This document shows, in pieces, positions 34,383 through 42,943 of a DNA stretch of 64,000 bases. The stretch spans positions 62,001-126,000 of the forward strand of contig NZ_JALZ01000005.1 of NCBI RefSeq assembly GCF_000521785.1, written 5' to 3'. The DNA is from Roseivivax halodurans JCM 10272 (GTDB lineage: Bacteria; Pseudomonadota; Alphaproteobacteria; Rhodobacterales; Rhodobacteraceae). Made by a program: the position numbers and the translations under genes. A model generated the notes under the pieces. It was not told the DNA's origin and made no database searches. It saw only the letters and a program-made list of their open reading frames with translations. Position 1 is the stretch's first letter. Each line of letters begins with the position of its first letter.

Positions 34383-34576
34383 GCGAAGCTCAGACCGAAG
34401 ATCAAGAGCCAGAGACAGCCGAAAGCCAGCCTCGAGACGATCCTGCCGCCATGCGTCATAAGGCGCGCATAGGCGCCGAGGGAATGCGACAGGTCCGATG
34501 CCATGCTCCGCAGGTTGAAGACAACCATGAGCGCGGACAAGGCCATGAGGGCGGTGGCGAGGACGGTGACGATCAT
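34379..34576 (-). CDS. 65-residue two-helix membrane protein
   Basis: Starts at ATG 34576 after AAGGCGGG. Two hydrophobic segments (IVTVLATALMALSALMVVFNL, residues 2-22, and RLAFGCLWLLIFGLSFA at the C-terminus) flank a polar loop with SDLSHSLGAYARLMTHGG. It overlaps the second XpaC gene by 4 bases (ATGA), indicating translational coupling. Family unknown. Length and coupling suggest a small partner of the XpaC membrane protein. Confidence 0.65.
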   Translation of the reverse strand: MIVTVLATALMALSALMVVFNLRSMASDLSHSLGAYARLMTHGGRIVSRLAFGCLWLLIFGLSFA

Positions 34577-34674
34577 CCCGCCTTGTCGCCGGCAAACCGG
34601 GCGAAAAGTCGGCGATTGGTGGGAAAGTTGTGTCAGATCTCTCGCACGTCCACGACCAACGGGTGTGACTTGCC

Positions 34675-35466
34675 CTAGCCGCGTCTGCGTTTTCGCGAGC
34701 GCTGAGGCTTCGGTTTGGCCTCGCCCACGGGCGTCTCCCCAAGGCCGAGCTGATCGCGCAGGACGCGCGGGCGCACCTCTTCGACCCCGCTGCGCTTCAG
34801 CTGGCCGAGCTGGAACGGTCCGTACGAGACACGGATCAGGCGATTCACCTTGAGGCCGAGATCTTCCATCGCCCGTCTGATCTCGCGGTTCTTTCCTTCG
34901 CGCAGGCCGATTGTGACCCATGCGTTTGCTCCCTGCTGGCGGTCCAGTGTGACAACCATGGGTTGATATTTCTGGCCGTCAACCACGAGACCCTTCCGGA
35001 GCGGCTCGAATGTCGCGTCACTTGGCGATCCGTTGATCCGGACGCGGTACTTTCTGAGCCAGCCGGTTTCGGGCAGTTCGAGCTTGCGCTTGATGCCCCC
35101 GTCGTTGGTCAGAAGGAGCAGGCCCTCGGAATTGAGGTCGAGTCGTCCCACCGTCAGAACTCGCGGCAGCTCCGGCGGAAGATCGTCGAAGATCGTCGCC
35201 CGCCCCTGTTCGTCCTTCGTGGTCGTCACGAGGCCCGGCGGCTTGTGGTAAAGCCAGAGCCGGGGCGGTTCGGGCGCCGAGAGGCCGACGCCGTCGACGG
35301 CGATTCGATCCTTCGAGGTGACGTTGAGGGCGGGGCTGTCGATCGTCTTGCCGTTCACGGTGACACGGCGCGCCTCGATCAGGCGCTCCGCCTCGCGGCG
35401 GGAAGCGCGGCCCGAGCGGGCGATGACCTTGGCGATCCGGTCGCCGGGGGGAGGGGTGTTCGTCAT
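34675..35466 (-). CDS. rluB: Pseudouridine synthase RluB
   Basis: 263 residues. N-terminal S4 RNA-binding domain (GDRIAKVIARSGRASRREAERLI), then the RsuA-type catalytic domain with Asp110 in VGRLDLNSEGLLLLTNDG, and GLREGKNREIRRAME. The C-terminal tail is Lys/Arg-rich (KPKPQRSRKRRRG), which is usual for RluB. It makes pseudouridine 2605 in 23S rRNA helix 93. It is divergent from tadA, with about 112 bases between their starts. Confidence 0.93.
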   Translation of the reverse strand: MTNTPPPGDRIAKVIARSGRASRREAERLIEARRVTVNGKTIDSPALNVTSKDRIAVDGVGLSAPEPPRLWLYHKPPGLVTTTKDEQGRATIFDDLPPELPRVLTVGRLDLNSEGLLLLTNDGGIKRKLELPETGWLRKYRVRINGSPSDATFEPLRKGLVVDGQKYQPMVVTLDRQQGANAWVTIGLREGKNREIRRAMEDLGLKVNRLIRVSYGPFQLGQLKRSGVEEVRPRVLRDQLGLGETPVGEAKPKPQRSRKRRRG

Positions 35467-35578
35467 GGTCGCCGTCTAACCCCTGCCACGCGCCTCGGGA
35501 AGGCCGAGTGCATCCGTTGAAACAAAAACCGGCTGCGTCGGCTGTCCGTTTCGCGGCGACGGCGTTAGATGGGCGGCG

Positions 35579-36034
35579 ATGATGTTCCGCAGCCACATGG
35601 AGGCCGCCCTGACCGAGGCCCGTGCCGCCGCCGCCCGCGGCGAGGTGCCTGTGGGCGCCGTGATCGTCGCGCCGTCGGGAGAGGTGATCGCCCGCGCCGG
35701 AAACCGCACGCGGGAACTCTGCGATCCGACCGCCCATGCCGAGGTGCTGGCGATGCGCGCGGCCTGCGCCGCCACGGGCTCCGAGCGGCTCCCCGGCCAC
35801 GATCTCTACGTCACGCTGGAGCCGTGTCCGATGTGCGCCGCGGCGATCTCCTTCGCCCGGATCGGTCGGCTCTATTACGGCGCGTCGGATCCGAAGTCTG
35901 GCGGGGTCGCGCAGGGCCCGCGCGTCTTCTCGCATCCGCAATGCCACCACGCGCCCGACATCTACGACGGCATCTCGGCCGAACCGGCCGAGGCGCTTCT
36001 GCGGGAGTTCTTCGCGGAGAGGCGGGCGCCGTGA
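35579..36034 (+). CDS. tadA: tRNA adenosine(34) deaminase
   Basis: 151 residues. The zinc deaminase motifs are TAHAEVLAM (His53, catalytic Glu55) and [11 protein letters not shown] (Cys83, Cys86). TadA converts A34 to inosine in tRNA-Arg(ACG). The segment [15 protein letters not shown] is characteristic. There are two adjacent ATG codons; either may be the start. Its TGA overlaps the GTG start of rluE (GTGA), so the two RNA-modification genes are coupled. Confidence 0.95.
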   Translation: MMFRSHMEAALTEARAAAARGEVPVGAVIVAPSGEVIARAGNRTRELCDPTAHAEVLAMRAACAATGSERLPGHDLYVTLEPCPMCAAAISFARIGRLYYGASDPKSGGVAQGPRVFSHPQCHHAPDIYDGISAEPAEALLREFFAERRAP

Positions 36035-36573
36035 CCGTGATCCTCTTCAACAAGCCCCACGGGGTGCTGTCGCAGTTCACCGACAAGGGGACCGAGGGAT
36101 CGCCGCGCCCGACGCTGTCGTCCTTCATCGATCTGCCTGGAATCTATCCGGCGGGACGGCTCGACCGCGACAGCGAGGGGCTTCTCGTCCTGACCGACGA
36201 CGGCAAGCTGCAGGCGCGGATCGCATCGCCGAAGTTCAAGAGGCCGAAGACCTACCTTGCGCAGGTCGAGGGGGACCCGACGGAGGATCAACTGGCCGCC
36301 CTGCGCGGGGGCGTCACGCTGAAGGACGGACCGACCCGACCCGCGACGGCCCGGCGGATCGCGCCACCGGACCTCTGGGAGAGGGACCCGCCGGTGCGCT
36401 TCCGCAAGACGGTTCCCGACGCGTGGCTCGAGATCGCGCTCACCGAGGGGCGGAACCGGCAGGTGCGGCGCATGTGCGCCCATGTCGGCCTGCCGTGCCT
36501 GCGTCTCGTGCGCTGGTCGGTGGGCGACTGGTCGGTCGAGGGGCTAGCGCCCGGCCAGTGGCGCCACGCCTGA
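36031..36573 (+). CDS. rluE: Pseudouridine synthase RluE
   Basis: 180 residues from a GTG start overlapping the tadA stop. It lacks an S4 domain and starts directly with the catalytic domain ([17 protein letters not shown]), with Asp45 in [18 protein letters not shown] and the [15 protein letters not shown] segment. This matches RluE, which modifies U2457 of 23S rRNA, rather than RluB/RsuA which carry S4. The next gene, azoR, ends 4 bases away on the other strand. Confidence 0.9.
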   Translation: MTVILFNKPHGVLSQFTDKGTEGSPRPTLSSFIDLPGIYPAGRLDRDSEGLLVLTDDGKLQARIASPKFKRPKTYLAQVEGDPTEDQLAALRGGVTLKDGPTRPATARRIAPPDLWERDPPVRFRKTVPDAWLEIALTEGRNRQVRRMCAHVGLPCLRLVRWSVGDWSVEGLAPGQWRHA

Positions 36574-36577
36574 GCGG

Positions 36578-37159
36578 TCACGCGGCGAGGCGGTCGACCT
36601 GCGCCTCTGCGTTCGCGAGCGTGCCCTCGGCATCGAGCGCGAGGCGGTCGGCGCTCACCATCTCGACATCGGTGATCCCGATGAAGGAGAGCATGTGCCG
36701 CACGTAGCCGGTTGCGAAGTCGATCTCGGACCCGGTCTCGGTACCGCCGGAAGTCACGGCGATGACGGCGCGCTTTCCGGTCAGAAGGCCTTCGGGGCCT
36801 GCTTCGGTGTAGCGGAAGGTGACGCCGGCGCGGGCGACGAGGTCGATCCAAGCCTTGAAACCGGCAGGGACGCCGAAATTGTAGATCGGCAGGCCAATCA
36901 CCAGCGTATCGGCAGCGCGGACCTCGTCGATCAGGGCGTCGGAGAGGCTAAGCGCTTTGCGCTGGGCGTCGGTACGGTCGACCTCGGGGGTGAAGTTCGC
37001 GCCGATCCAGGCTTCGTCGATCAGCGGCAGGGGCTGGGCGAGGTCGCGATGGGTCACCGTCTCGGGCGCAAGATGCGCGACGATGCGGTCGCTGAGGCGG
37101 CGGGAGATCGAACCCTCGCGGCGGGCGGAGGCGTCGATACGGAGGATATGGGTGCTCAT
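36578..37159 (-). CDS. azoR: FMN-dependent NADH-azoreductase
   Basis: 193 residues from ATG 37159. A flavodoxin-like fold with HILRIDASARREGSISRRLSD at the N-terminus (FMN phosphate loop), VIGLPIYNFGVPAGFKAWID in the middle and AVIAVTSGGTE later, all typical of AzoR. The family reduces azo compounds and quinones, often protecting against thiol and quinone stress. A LysR-type gene is divergent from it (140 bases between starts), the usual layout for a regulator and its target. Confidence 0.93.
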   Translation of the reverse strand: MSTHILRIDASARREGSISRRLSDRIVAHLAPETVTHRDLAQPLPLIDEAWIGANFTPEVDRTDAQRKALSLSDALIDEVRAADTLVIGLPIYNFGVPAGFKAWIDLVARAGVTFRYTEAGPEGLLTGKRAVIAVTSGGTETGSEIDFATGYVRHMLSFIGITDVEMVSADRLALDAEGTLANAEAQVDRLAA

Positions 37160-37299
37160 GGCGGGGCTCCTTGCCGGCGTGCTGAAACTTTCGTGAACCC
37201 GCATGTGATACCTTGCATCCGCACACACAATCTGGCGAAAAGCACATTGATGGTGGCTCAGCGCACATGAGCGCCCGCGGGAAGAGCAGGGGACAGCTC

Positions 37300-38181
37300 A
37301 TGGACAATTGGGACGAGATTCGCACCGCTTTCCAGGTCGCCCGTCGCGGCACCGTTTCGGGCGCGGCCGAAGAGCTGGGTGTGCACCACGCCACCGTCAT
37401 CCGCCATATCGACGCGCTCGAGGGACGGCTCGGGGTGAAGCTCTTCCAGCGCCATGCCCGCGGCTATACCCCGACCGAGGCGGGCGAGGACCTTCTTCGC
37501 GTCGCACAGACGACCGACGAGCAGTTCCAGCAGCTCGCCGGGCGCATCCGGGGTCGGGGCTCGGACGTCTCGGGCGATCTTCTGGTGACGTCGATCGTGT
37601 CCTACGCGCCGTTCATGGTGCCGGCGCTCACCAGTTTCCGCGCCGAGCATCCGGACGTGCGAGTGCGCTACATGACCGACGACCGCGTCTTCCGGCTCGA
37701 ATACGGCGAGGCGCATGTCGCCGTGCGGGCGGGCTCCGCCCCGCAGGAGCCGGACAACGTGGTGCAGGCCTTCAGCTCCGAGCCCGTCGCACTCTACGCG
37801 ACGCAGGATTACCTCAAGCGGCGCGGCATGCCGAAGACCGAGGCCGACCTCGCGCACCACGATTTCGTCGGCCCTGTGAACCTCGAGAGCCGCGCGCCCT
37901 TCTACCAGTGGCTGCGCCGCGTGGTGCCGGAAGAGCGGATCGTCTTCCGCTCGACCGATCCGCGGGTCATCGAGCAGGCGATCATGACCGGGGCGGGTAT
38001 CGGCTTTGTCTTCTGCCGCGAAGCGGCGCGCCATCCGAGTCTCGTCGAGGTGCTGGCCACCAAGGAGGACTGGATCGCGCCGCTCTGGCTTGTGACCCAT
38101 GTCGACCTGCATCGCACCGCCAAGGTGCAGGCACTGCTGAGGCACCTGAAGAACTACGCCGCGGCCACGGCGAATGTCTGA
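37300..38181 (+). CDS. LysR family transcriptional regulator
   Basis: 293 residues from ATG 37300, preceded by AGGGGA; an ATG at 37267 is an alternative. Standard N-terminal HTH (WDEIRTAFQVARRGTVSGAA, VHHATVIRHIDALEGRLGVKLF) and a periplasmic-binding-protein-like effector domain (DLLVTSIVSYAPFMVPALTSF onward). It is divergent from azoR, so azoR is the likely target. It overlaps the next gene, a DMT-family exporter, by 8 bases, so it is also co-transcribed with it. Confidence 0.93.
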   Translation: MDNWDEIRTAFQVARRGTVSGAAEELGVHHATVIRHIDALEGRLGVKLFQRHARGYTPTEAGEDLLRVAQTTDEQFQQLAGRIRGRGSDVSGDLLVTSIVSYAPFMVPALTSFRAEHPDVRVRYMTDDRVFRLEYGEAHVAVRAGSAPQEPDNVVQAFSSEPVALYATQDYLKRRGMPKTEADLAHHDFVGPVNLESRAPFYQWLRRVVPEERIVFRSTDPRVIEQAIMTGAGIGFVFCREAARHPSLVEVLATKEDWIAPLWLVTHVDLHRTAKVQALLRHLKNYAAATANV

Positions 38182-39079
38182 CCGGACGCTCGTGCGTCCC
38201 ATGGGCGACGGCGCGCGCGGCCACCTCGCGATGCTCGGGTTCTCGGCGCTGGTCGCCGGCTCTTTCTCGCTCGGCGGCCTCGCCGCACCGCATGTCGCGC
38301 CGGAGGCGTTCAACGCCGTCCGTTTCCTGATCGCGGCGAGTTCGGTCTGGGTGCTGCTGCGCCTGCAGGGGCCGATACCGCGCGACGCTTTCGCCGCGCC
38401 CTGGCGCTATCTCGTCCTCGCGGCGCTGTTCGTTGCGTATTTCGTCACCATGTTCGAAGGCTTGCGCACCGCCGTGCCGGTGTCGCTCTCGGCCGTCTTC
38501 ACGCTGACCCCGGCGCTCTCGGCGTTGGCCGGCTGGTGGCTTTTGAGCCAGCGCACCACGCCGCGCATGGCGCTGGCGCTCGTCATCGGCGGGGCGGGGG
38601 CGCTCTGGGTGGTGTTCCGCGGCGACATTGCCGCGGCGATCGCGCTCGATGTCGGACGGGGGGAGGCGATCTACTTCGCGGGCTGCGTGGCGCATGCGGT
38701 CTACACCCCGCTCCTGCGCCGCTGGAGCCGCGGCGAGCCCGCGCTGGCGGTCAATGCGGGCGTGCTGACGGCGGGCACGCTGCTCCTCTGGATGTGGGCG
38801 TTCCCGGCGATTCGCGCCACCGACTGGATTGCGCTGCCGGGGATCGTGTGGATCGCGCTTGTCTACACCGCGCTGGTCGCGACGGCGCTGACCTTCGCGC
38901 TTCTGCGCTACGGCGCGATGCGGCTGCCCGCCGCCAAGGTCATGGCCTATACCTATGTCGTGCCGAGCTGGGTGCTGCTTTGGGATCTGGCGCTGGGGCA
39001 GGCGGTTCCGGGCTGGCCGGTCATCGCCGGCGGCGCGCTGACCGTCGTGGCGCTGCTGCTGCTCCTGCGGGACGGATGA
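38174..39079 (+). CDS. EamA/DMT family transporter
   Basis: 301 residues with about ten hydrophobic helices arranged as two EamA repeats (FSALVAGSFSLGGLAAP; AVPVSLSAVFTLTPALSALAG and AAKVMAYTYVVPSWVLLWDLA are the corresponding repeat segments). Drug/metabolite transporters of this type export amino acids, metabolites or toxic compounds. It overlaps the end of the LysR gene by 8 bases and may export a compound sensed by that regulator. The substrate is unknown. Confidence 0.92.
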   Translation: MSDRTLVRPMGDGARGHLAMLGFSALVAGSFSLGGLAAPHVAPEAFNAVRFLIAASSVWVLLRLQGPIPRDAFAAPWRYLVLAALFVAYFVTMFEGLRTAVPVSLSAVFTLTPALSALAGWWLLSQRTTPRMALALVIGGAGALWVVFRGDIAAAIALDVGRGEAIYFAGCVAHAVYTPLLRRWSRGEPALAVNAGVLTAGTLLLWMWAFPAIRATDWIALPGIVWIALVYTALVATALTFALLRYGAMRLPAAKVMAYTYVVPSWVLLWDLALGQAVPGWPVIAGGALTVVALLLLLRDG

Positions 39080-39083
39080 GCGT

Positions 39084-39431
39084 CTAGTCGCTCTCGGGCT
39101 CGCCACCGAGCTCGGCACGCAGGAACCGCTCGAACGCGTCGAGATGAACCGGCTCGAACTGGCCGAAGCCCTGCATCCAGACGCTCGCCGCGCGCAGGGC
39201 GTCGGGCTCGAGCTGGCACCAGCGTAGCCGGCCCCTGCGTTCCTGGCTGATGAGCCCCGCCTGAGCGAGAATGCCGAGATGTTTCGACACTGCCGCGAGG
39301 GAGATGTCGAAGGCGCAGGCGACGTCCGAGACGGCCATGTCGTCCTCGAGCAGCATCGAGAGAATCGTCCGCCGCGTCGGATCCGCAAGGGCCGCGAAGA
39401 CGAGGTCGAGATCCCGGCCCGGGTCGGTCAA
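39084..39431 (-). CDS. ArsR family transcriptional regulator
   Basis: 115 residues forming one winged helix (VFAALADPTRRTILSMLLEDD, DISLAAVSKHLGILAQAGLI, RGRLRWCQLEPDAL). It lacks the ELCVCDL metal-binding cysteines of ArsR/SmtB, with only a single Cys in AVSDVACAF and one in RWCQLE, so metal sensing is not obvious. It faces the exporter gene end-on (4 bases) and is divergent from the OmpA-like gene. Confidence 0.9.
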   Translation of the reverse strand: MTDPGRDLDLVFAALADPTRRTILSMLLEDDMAVSDVACAFDISLAAVSKHLGILAQAGLISQERRGRLRWCQLEPDALRAASVWMQGFGQFEPVHLDAFERFLRAELGGEPESD

Positions 39432-39631
39432 CGCCGCACCTCACGGGCAAAGCTTCCGTGGAGATGGCGGGGGGTCGCACGATTCTTGGGCATTTCTGTC
39501 GGAGCCGGCATATTTGGTCCTCGCGCGCTGGACGCAAGGCGCGCTTACTACACGTTCGGAGAGGGCGCGATGTCAAATCCTGCGGAGCGCCGGCCTGTGC
39601 CCTGGGGGCGGAACTTTTGAGGGAAGAAAAG

Positions 39632-40039
39632 ATGGACATGCGTCGGCACATGCGCGCGGCAGCGATTGCCGCCTTGGGTTTTGGCGTTCTCGGCGGAGCT
39701 GCCGCGGCGCAGGAGAGCGCAGCCCCCGCCTGTGGCGTGACCATATTCTTCAACGCCGGGCAAACCGTGATCGGCCGCCAGGCCCGAGACGTGCTGATCG
39801 AGTATGCCCGCGACTATCCGGGCGCGCCGATGGTCATAACCGGATATTCCGACGCTGCGGGCAGCGCCGCGGCGAACCAGGCCGTGTCGCTCCAGCGGGC
39901 GAGGAGCGTGGCGGCCGCGCTCGAGGGCACTGCAATCCTGACGGTTTCTGGCGCGGGAGCTGCGGTCTTGCCGGGAACCTCGGGGCAGAACGATCCTGCA
40001 AATCGCCGCGTCGATGCCGTGCGGCAGGATTGCGGCTGA
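39632..40039 (+). CDS. Small periplasmic OmpA-like protein
   Basis: 135 residues from ATG 39632 after GAGGGAAG. A signal peptide (AAAIAALGFGVLGGAAAAQ) is followed by a compact OmpA C-terminal-like domain: FFNAGQTVIG, VITGYSDAAGSAAANQAVSL with the peptidoglycan-binding Asp, QRARSVAAAL and ANRRVDAV with the conserved Arg. It has no beta-barrel or lipid anchor, so it would be a free periplasmic peptidoglycan-binding protein. Stand-alone transcription unit. Confidence 0.85.
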   Translation: MDMRRHMRAAAIAALGFGVLGGAAAAQESAAPACGVTIFFNAGQTVIGRQARDVLIEYARDYPGAPMVITGYSDAAGSAAANQAVSLQRARSVAAALEGTAILTVSGAGAAVLPGTSGQNDPANRRVDAVRQDCG

Positions 40040-40279
40040 GCATATGGCGATCTTGCCGCCGGCGCTTGTGTCGCGACGCTGGCGACCGGCGACGACGACA
40101 AGCGCCGCAGGGCCTCGACAGACGGGGCCCGAAAGACTAAAAATTGCAATGGAGCGCGCCAGAACGGCGTAAAACGGCAACAGGTTAGCTCGGACGGTTT
40201 ATTTTCTATGGCCATGCGCCACATTGATCGTCTAAGGGTTCACCATGCGGTATCCCGACGCAAAAGAGAGAGAGACGGT

Positions 40280-40555
40280 ATGAACACTTCGATCAAGGCA
40301 CTCGTGGCGGCGTCCGCCTCCGCAATGCTCATCGCGGCTCCGGCATTCGCCGGCGGCAAAGGCGACGTGATCCTCGAGCCCGAGGTCGCAGCCGAGGACG
40401 TGATCGTTCCCGCGGCACCCGCAATGCCGTCGGGCACGGGCGTTGCAGTTGCAGCTGGCGTTGGCGCGCTGGCTCTCGCCGCCGCACTGTCCGGTGACGA
40501 CGACGATGACGATGACAGCGGCACCACCACCACCCCGGTGGACAGCGACAGCTGA
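40280..40555 (+). CDS. Short secreted protein with Asp-rich tail
   Basis: 91 residues from ATG 40280. A signal peptide (NTSIKALVAASASAMLIAAPAFA) is followed by a short acidic stretch (DVILEPEVAAEDVIVPAAP), a hydrophobic Gly/Ala/Val segment (GVAVAAGVGALALAAALSG) and a tail with seven consecutive Asp and four consecutive Thr. The hydrophobic segment may keep it in the membrane with the tail outside. I recall similar short secreted proteins in this family but cannot give a function. A terminator follows. Confidence 0.7.
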   Translation: MNTSIKALVAASASAMLIAAPAFAGGKGDVILEPEVAAEDVIVPAAPAMPSGTGVAVAAGVGALALAAALSGDDDDDDDSGTTTTPVDSDS

Positions 40556-40599
40556 TAGGGGCGGATCGCTCCGGCGATCTCCCATCGTCTTGCATTCGG

Positions 40600-40632
40600 A
40601 AGGGCGCGCCGCGAGGCGCGCCTTTCCCTTTT
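40600..40632 (+). terminator. Rho-independent terminator
   Basis: Perfect 8-bp stem GGCGCGCC-GCGA-GGCGCGCC (40603-40622) followed by TTTCCCTTTT, 45 bases after the stop of the Asp-tail gene. Confidence 0.8.
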
Positions 40633-40794
40633 CTGGTCTGCGTCGTTCCGGCGGTGCCGATCATGCTCAACTGATCGGTTGAATAACAGTATGAGCCGCA
40701 ACTCCGCCGGGGCGGGGGATGCACGGGCTGAGGTTTTTAAATAAGCATTTTTAATCAGTGGCTTACGTGCCTGTGCGCTGCGCCTCAGGGCCGC

Positions 40795-40823
40795 TTGACT
40801 TGCCGCGCCGGGCGACATAGCAC
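40795..40823 (+). promoter_or_regulatory. Candidate promoter of the F0 ATP synthase operon
   Basis: TTGACT (40795-40800), 17 bases, TAGCAC (40818-40823), 31 bases before the atpI GTG. The -35 is good and the -10 is poor, as is often so in high-GC alphaproteobacteria. An AT-rich patch (TTTTTAAATAAGCATTTTTAA near 40734-40753) lies just upstream and may be an UP-like element. Confidence 0.45.
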
Positions 40824-40853
40824 ACCCCCGACGCTCCGACCGGGGGAAGCCAG

Positions 40854-41207
40854 GTGACCGAACCCGACCCGAAATCGCAGATGGCCGCGCTCGAGGCGCG
40901 GATCCGGGCGGCCAAGGGTGAGGAGGCGCCGGAAAAGCGCCACCAGGACGAGCATTACAGTCAGGCGCAGCATGCCTGGCGCATGGTAATCGAGCTGGTG
41001 GCGGGACTCGGCATCGGCTTCGGCATCGGATACGGGCTCGACGCGCTCTTCGGAACGCTGCCCTTCCTGATGGTGATATTCACGCTGCTCGGCTTCGTGG
41101 CCGGCGTGCTGACGGTGATACGCAGCGCGAACGAGATGCAGCGGACGAGCGCGATGGACGAGACGGGCGAACCGCCCGCCAAGGACGAGGACGAGGGGCA
41201 TGGCTGA
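40854..41207 (+). CDS. atpI: ATP synthase assembly protein AtpI
   Basis: 117 residues from a GTG start. Two membrane helices ([23 protein letters not shown] and [19 protein letters not shown]), with a polar N-terminal 40 residues and an acidic C-terminus ending in Gly-His-Gly. AtpI helps assemble the c-ring and is the usual first gene of the alphaproteobacterial F0 operon. It overlaps atpB by 8 bases. Confidence 0.93.
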   Translation: MTEPDPKSQMAALEARIRAAKGEEAPEKRHQDEHYSQAQHAWRMVIELVAGLGIGFGIGYGLDALFGTLPFLMVIFTLLGFVAGVLTVIRSANEMQRTSAMDETGEPPAKDEDEGHG

Positions 41208-41982
41208 AAACACCGCAGGGGCTCACGGCGCGGAGGCCGCGCAAGGCGAAGGCGGCGGGCTCGTCTTCCACCCCATGGACCAGTTCATCGTGAAGCCGCT
41301 TTTCGGCGACGGCGCGGTGCACATGTTCACCGTGACCAACGTGACGCTCTGGATGGCGCTCGCGGTGCTCTGCGTGATCGGGCTGATGGTGCTCGGCACG
41401 TCGGGCCGCGGCATCGTGCCGGGTCGGCTTCAGTCGGTCGCCGAGCTCGCCTACGGCTTCGTCTACAAGATGGTCGAGGACGTGAGCGGCAAGGACGGGG
41501 TGAAGTACTTCCCCTACATCATGACGCTCTTCCTCTTCATCGTCTTCGCCAACTTCCTCGGGCTCCTGCCGATGGCCTTCACCACCACGTCCCATTTCGC
41601 GGTGACGGTGGTGCTGGCGCTGGCGGTGTTCCTCGGCGTCACGATCCTCGGCTTCGTCAAGCACGGCACGAGGTTCCTCGAGCTCTTCTGGGTGTCCTCG
41701 GCGCCGATGGTGCTGCGCCCGGTTCTGGCCATCATCGAGGTGATCTCCTACCTGATCCGCCCGGTGAGCCACTCGGTGCGACTGGCGGGCAACCTCATGG
41801 CCGGCCACGCGGTGATCAAGGTCTTCGCGGGCTTCGCCGCCATCGCGGCGGTCTCGCCGGTCTCGGTGCTCGCCATCACCGCGATGTACGGTCTCGAAGT
41901 CCTCGTTGCCTTCATCCAGGCCTACATCTTCACCATCCTGACCTGCGTCTACCTCAAGGACGCACTTCACCCGCATCACTGA
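41200..41982 (+). CDS. atpB: ATP synthase F0 subunit a
   Basis: 260 residues. This membrane subunit forms the proton half-channels against the c-ring. The N-terminal [13 protein letters not shown] and the essential arginine helix ([20 protein letters not shown]) are present, followed by [21 protein letters not shown]. It begins inside atpI (8-base overlap), consistent with translational coupling. Confidence 0.97.
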   Translation: MAENTAGAHGAEAAQGEGGGLVFHPMDQFIVKPLFGDGAVHMFTVTNVTLWMALAVLCVIGLMVLGTSGRGIVPGRLQSVAELAYGFVYKMVEDVSGKDGVKYFPYIMTLFLFIVFANFLGLLPMAFTTTSHFAVTVVLALAVFLGVTILGFVKHGTRFLELFWVSSAPMVLRPVLAIIEVISYLIRPVSHSVRLAGNLMAGHAVIKVFAGFAAIAAVSPVSVLAITAMYGLEVLVAFIQAYIFTILTCVYLKDALHPHH

Positions 41983-42070
41983 TCCCCGCGGGGCATAGTG
42001 CCTCGCCGGACGGCGCGTCCGCGCCGGAACGACCACGAACGCCAACTTCCAATTCGTAAGGAGACACATC

Positions 42071-42295
42071 ATGGAAGGCGAAATCGCACACATCGGCGCT
42101 GGCCTCGCAGGTCTCGGCTGCGGCCTCGCGGCTCTGGGCGTCGGCAACGTTGCCGCGAACTACCTGTCGGGCGCGCTGCGCAACCCCTCGGCGGCCGCAT
42201 CGCAGACCGCCACGCTCTTCATCGGCATCGCATTCGCGGAAGCACTGGGCATCTTCTCGTTCCTGGTCGCGCTCCTGCTGATGTTCGCGGTGTAA
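42071..42295 (+). CDS. atpE: ATP synthase F0 subunit c
   Basis: 74 residues, two helices. Helix 1 is [23 protein letters not shown]; the polar loop carries the conserved SGALRNPSA; helix 2 ([19 protein letters not shown]) carries the proton-binding glutamate. Proton rather than sodium coupling is expected, because the helix-1 sodium-binding residues (Gln, Val/Ser patterns) are not evident. The 88-base gap from atpB carries its own ribosome-binding site (AAGGAG), fitting the high copy number of c. Confidence 0.97.
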   Translation: MEGEIAHIGAGLAGLGCGLAALGVGNVAANYLSGALRNPSAAASQTATLFIGIAFAEALGIFSFLVALLLMFAV

Positions 42296-42388
42296 TCCAC
42301 CCGCGCATCTGACGATCCTTACGCGCGGGCGGTGCCGGCATGACCGGCCCGCCCGTCGTATCACCCAACGGAATTTTCGGAGGACGGC

Positions 42389-42943
42389 ATGGCGACCGAA
42401 ACGACCGCCTCGACTGCCAGCGCCTGCGTGGGTCCGAACGGCTCTGCCATCGGAATGCCGCAGCTCTGCGGCGACTGGGTATGGAACCAGGTCTTCTGGC
42501 TGGTCCTCGCGCTCGTCGCCATCTACTTCGTCCTGACACGCGTCGCGCTGCCGCGGATCGCCGCGATCCTGGCCGAGCGGCAGGGCACGATCACCAGCGA
42601 CCTCGCAAAGGCCGAGGAGCTGAAGGCCCAGGCCGAAGAGGCCGAGAAGGCCTACGAGAAGGCGCTCGCGGATGCCCGCGTCGAGGCCGGCAAGATCGCC
42701 GAGCAGACCCGCGCCGAGATTCGCGCGCAGGTCGACGAGGCGCAGGCCAAGGCCGACGCCGACATCGCCGCCAAGACGGCCGAATCGGAGAAGCAGATCC
42801 AGGAGATCCGCGCCTCCGCTCTCGCCAACGTCGAGGCCGTGGCCAAGGACACCGCCGAGGCGCTCGTCGCAGCGCTTGGGGTCTCGGCCGACAAGGTCAC
42901 GGTCGATGCGGCCGTGGACAAGCGGATCGAGGGGCAACGATAA
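42389..42943 (+). CDS. atpG: ATP synthase F0 subunit b'
   Basis: 184 residues. A hydrophobic helix near residues 31-50 ([21 protein letters not shown]) follows a non-conserved 30-residue N-terminus; the rest is a charged coiled coil forming the peripheral stalk ([20 protein letters not shown]). Alphaproteobacteria and phototrophs use a b/b' heterodimer instead of a b homodimer; this gene is atpF' (also called atpG or atpX). Its TAA overlaps the atpF ATG as TAATG. Confidence 0.93.
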   Translation: MATETTASTASACVGPNGSAIGMPQLCGDWVWNQVFWLVLALVAIYFVLTRVALPRIAAILAERQGTITSDLAKAEELKAQAEEAEKAYEKALADARVEAGKIAEQTRAEIRAQVDEAQAKADADIAAKTAESEKQIQEIRASALANVEAVAKDTAEALVAALGVSADKVTVDAAVDKRIEGQR

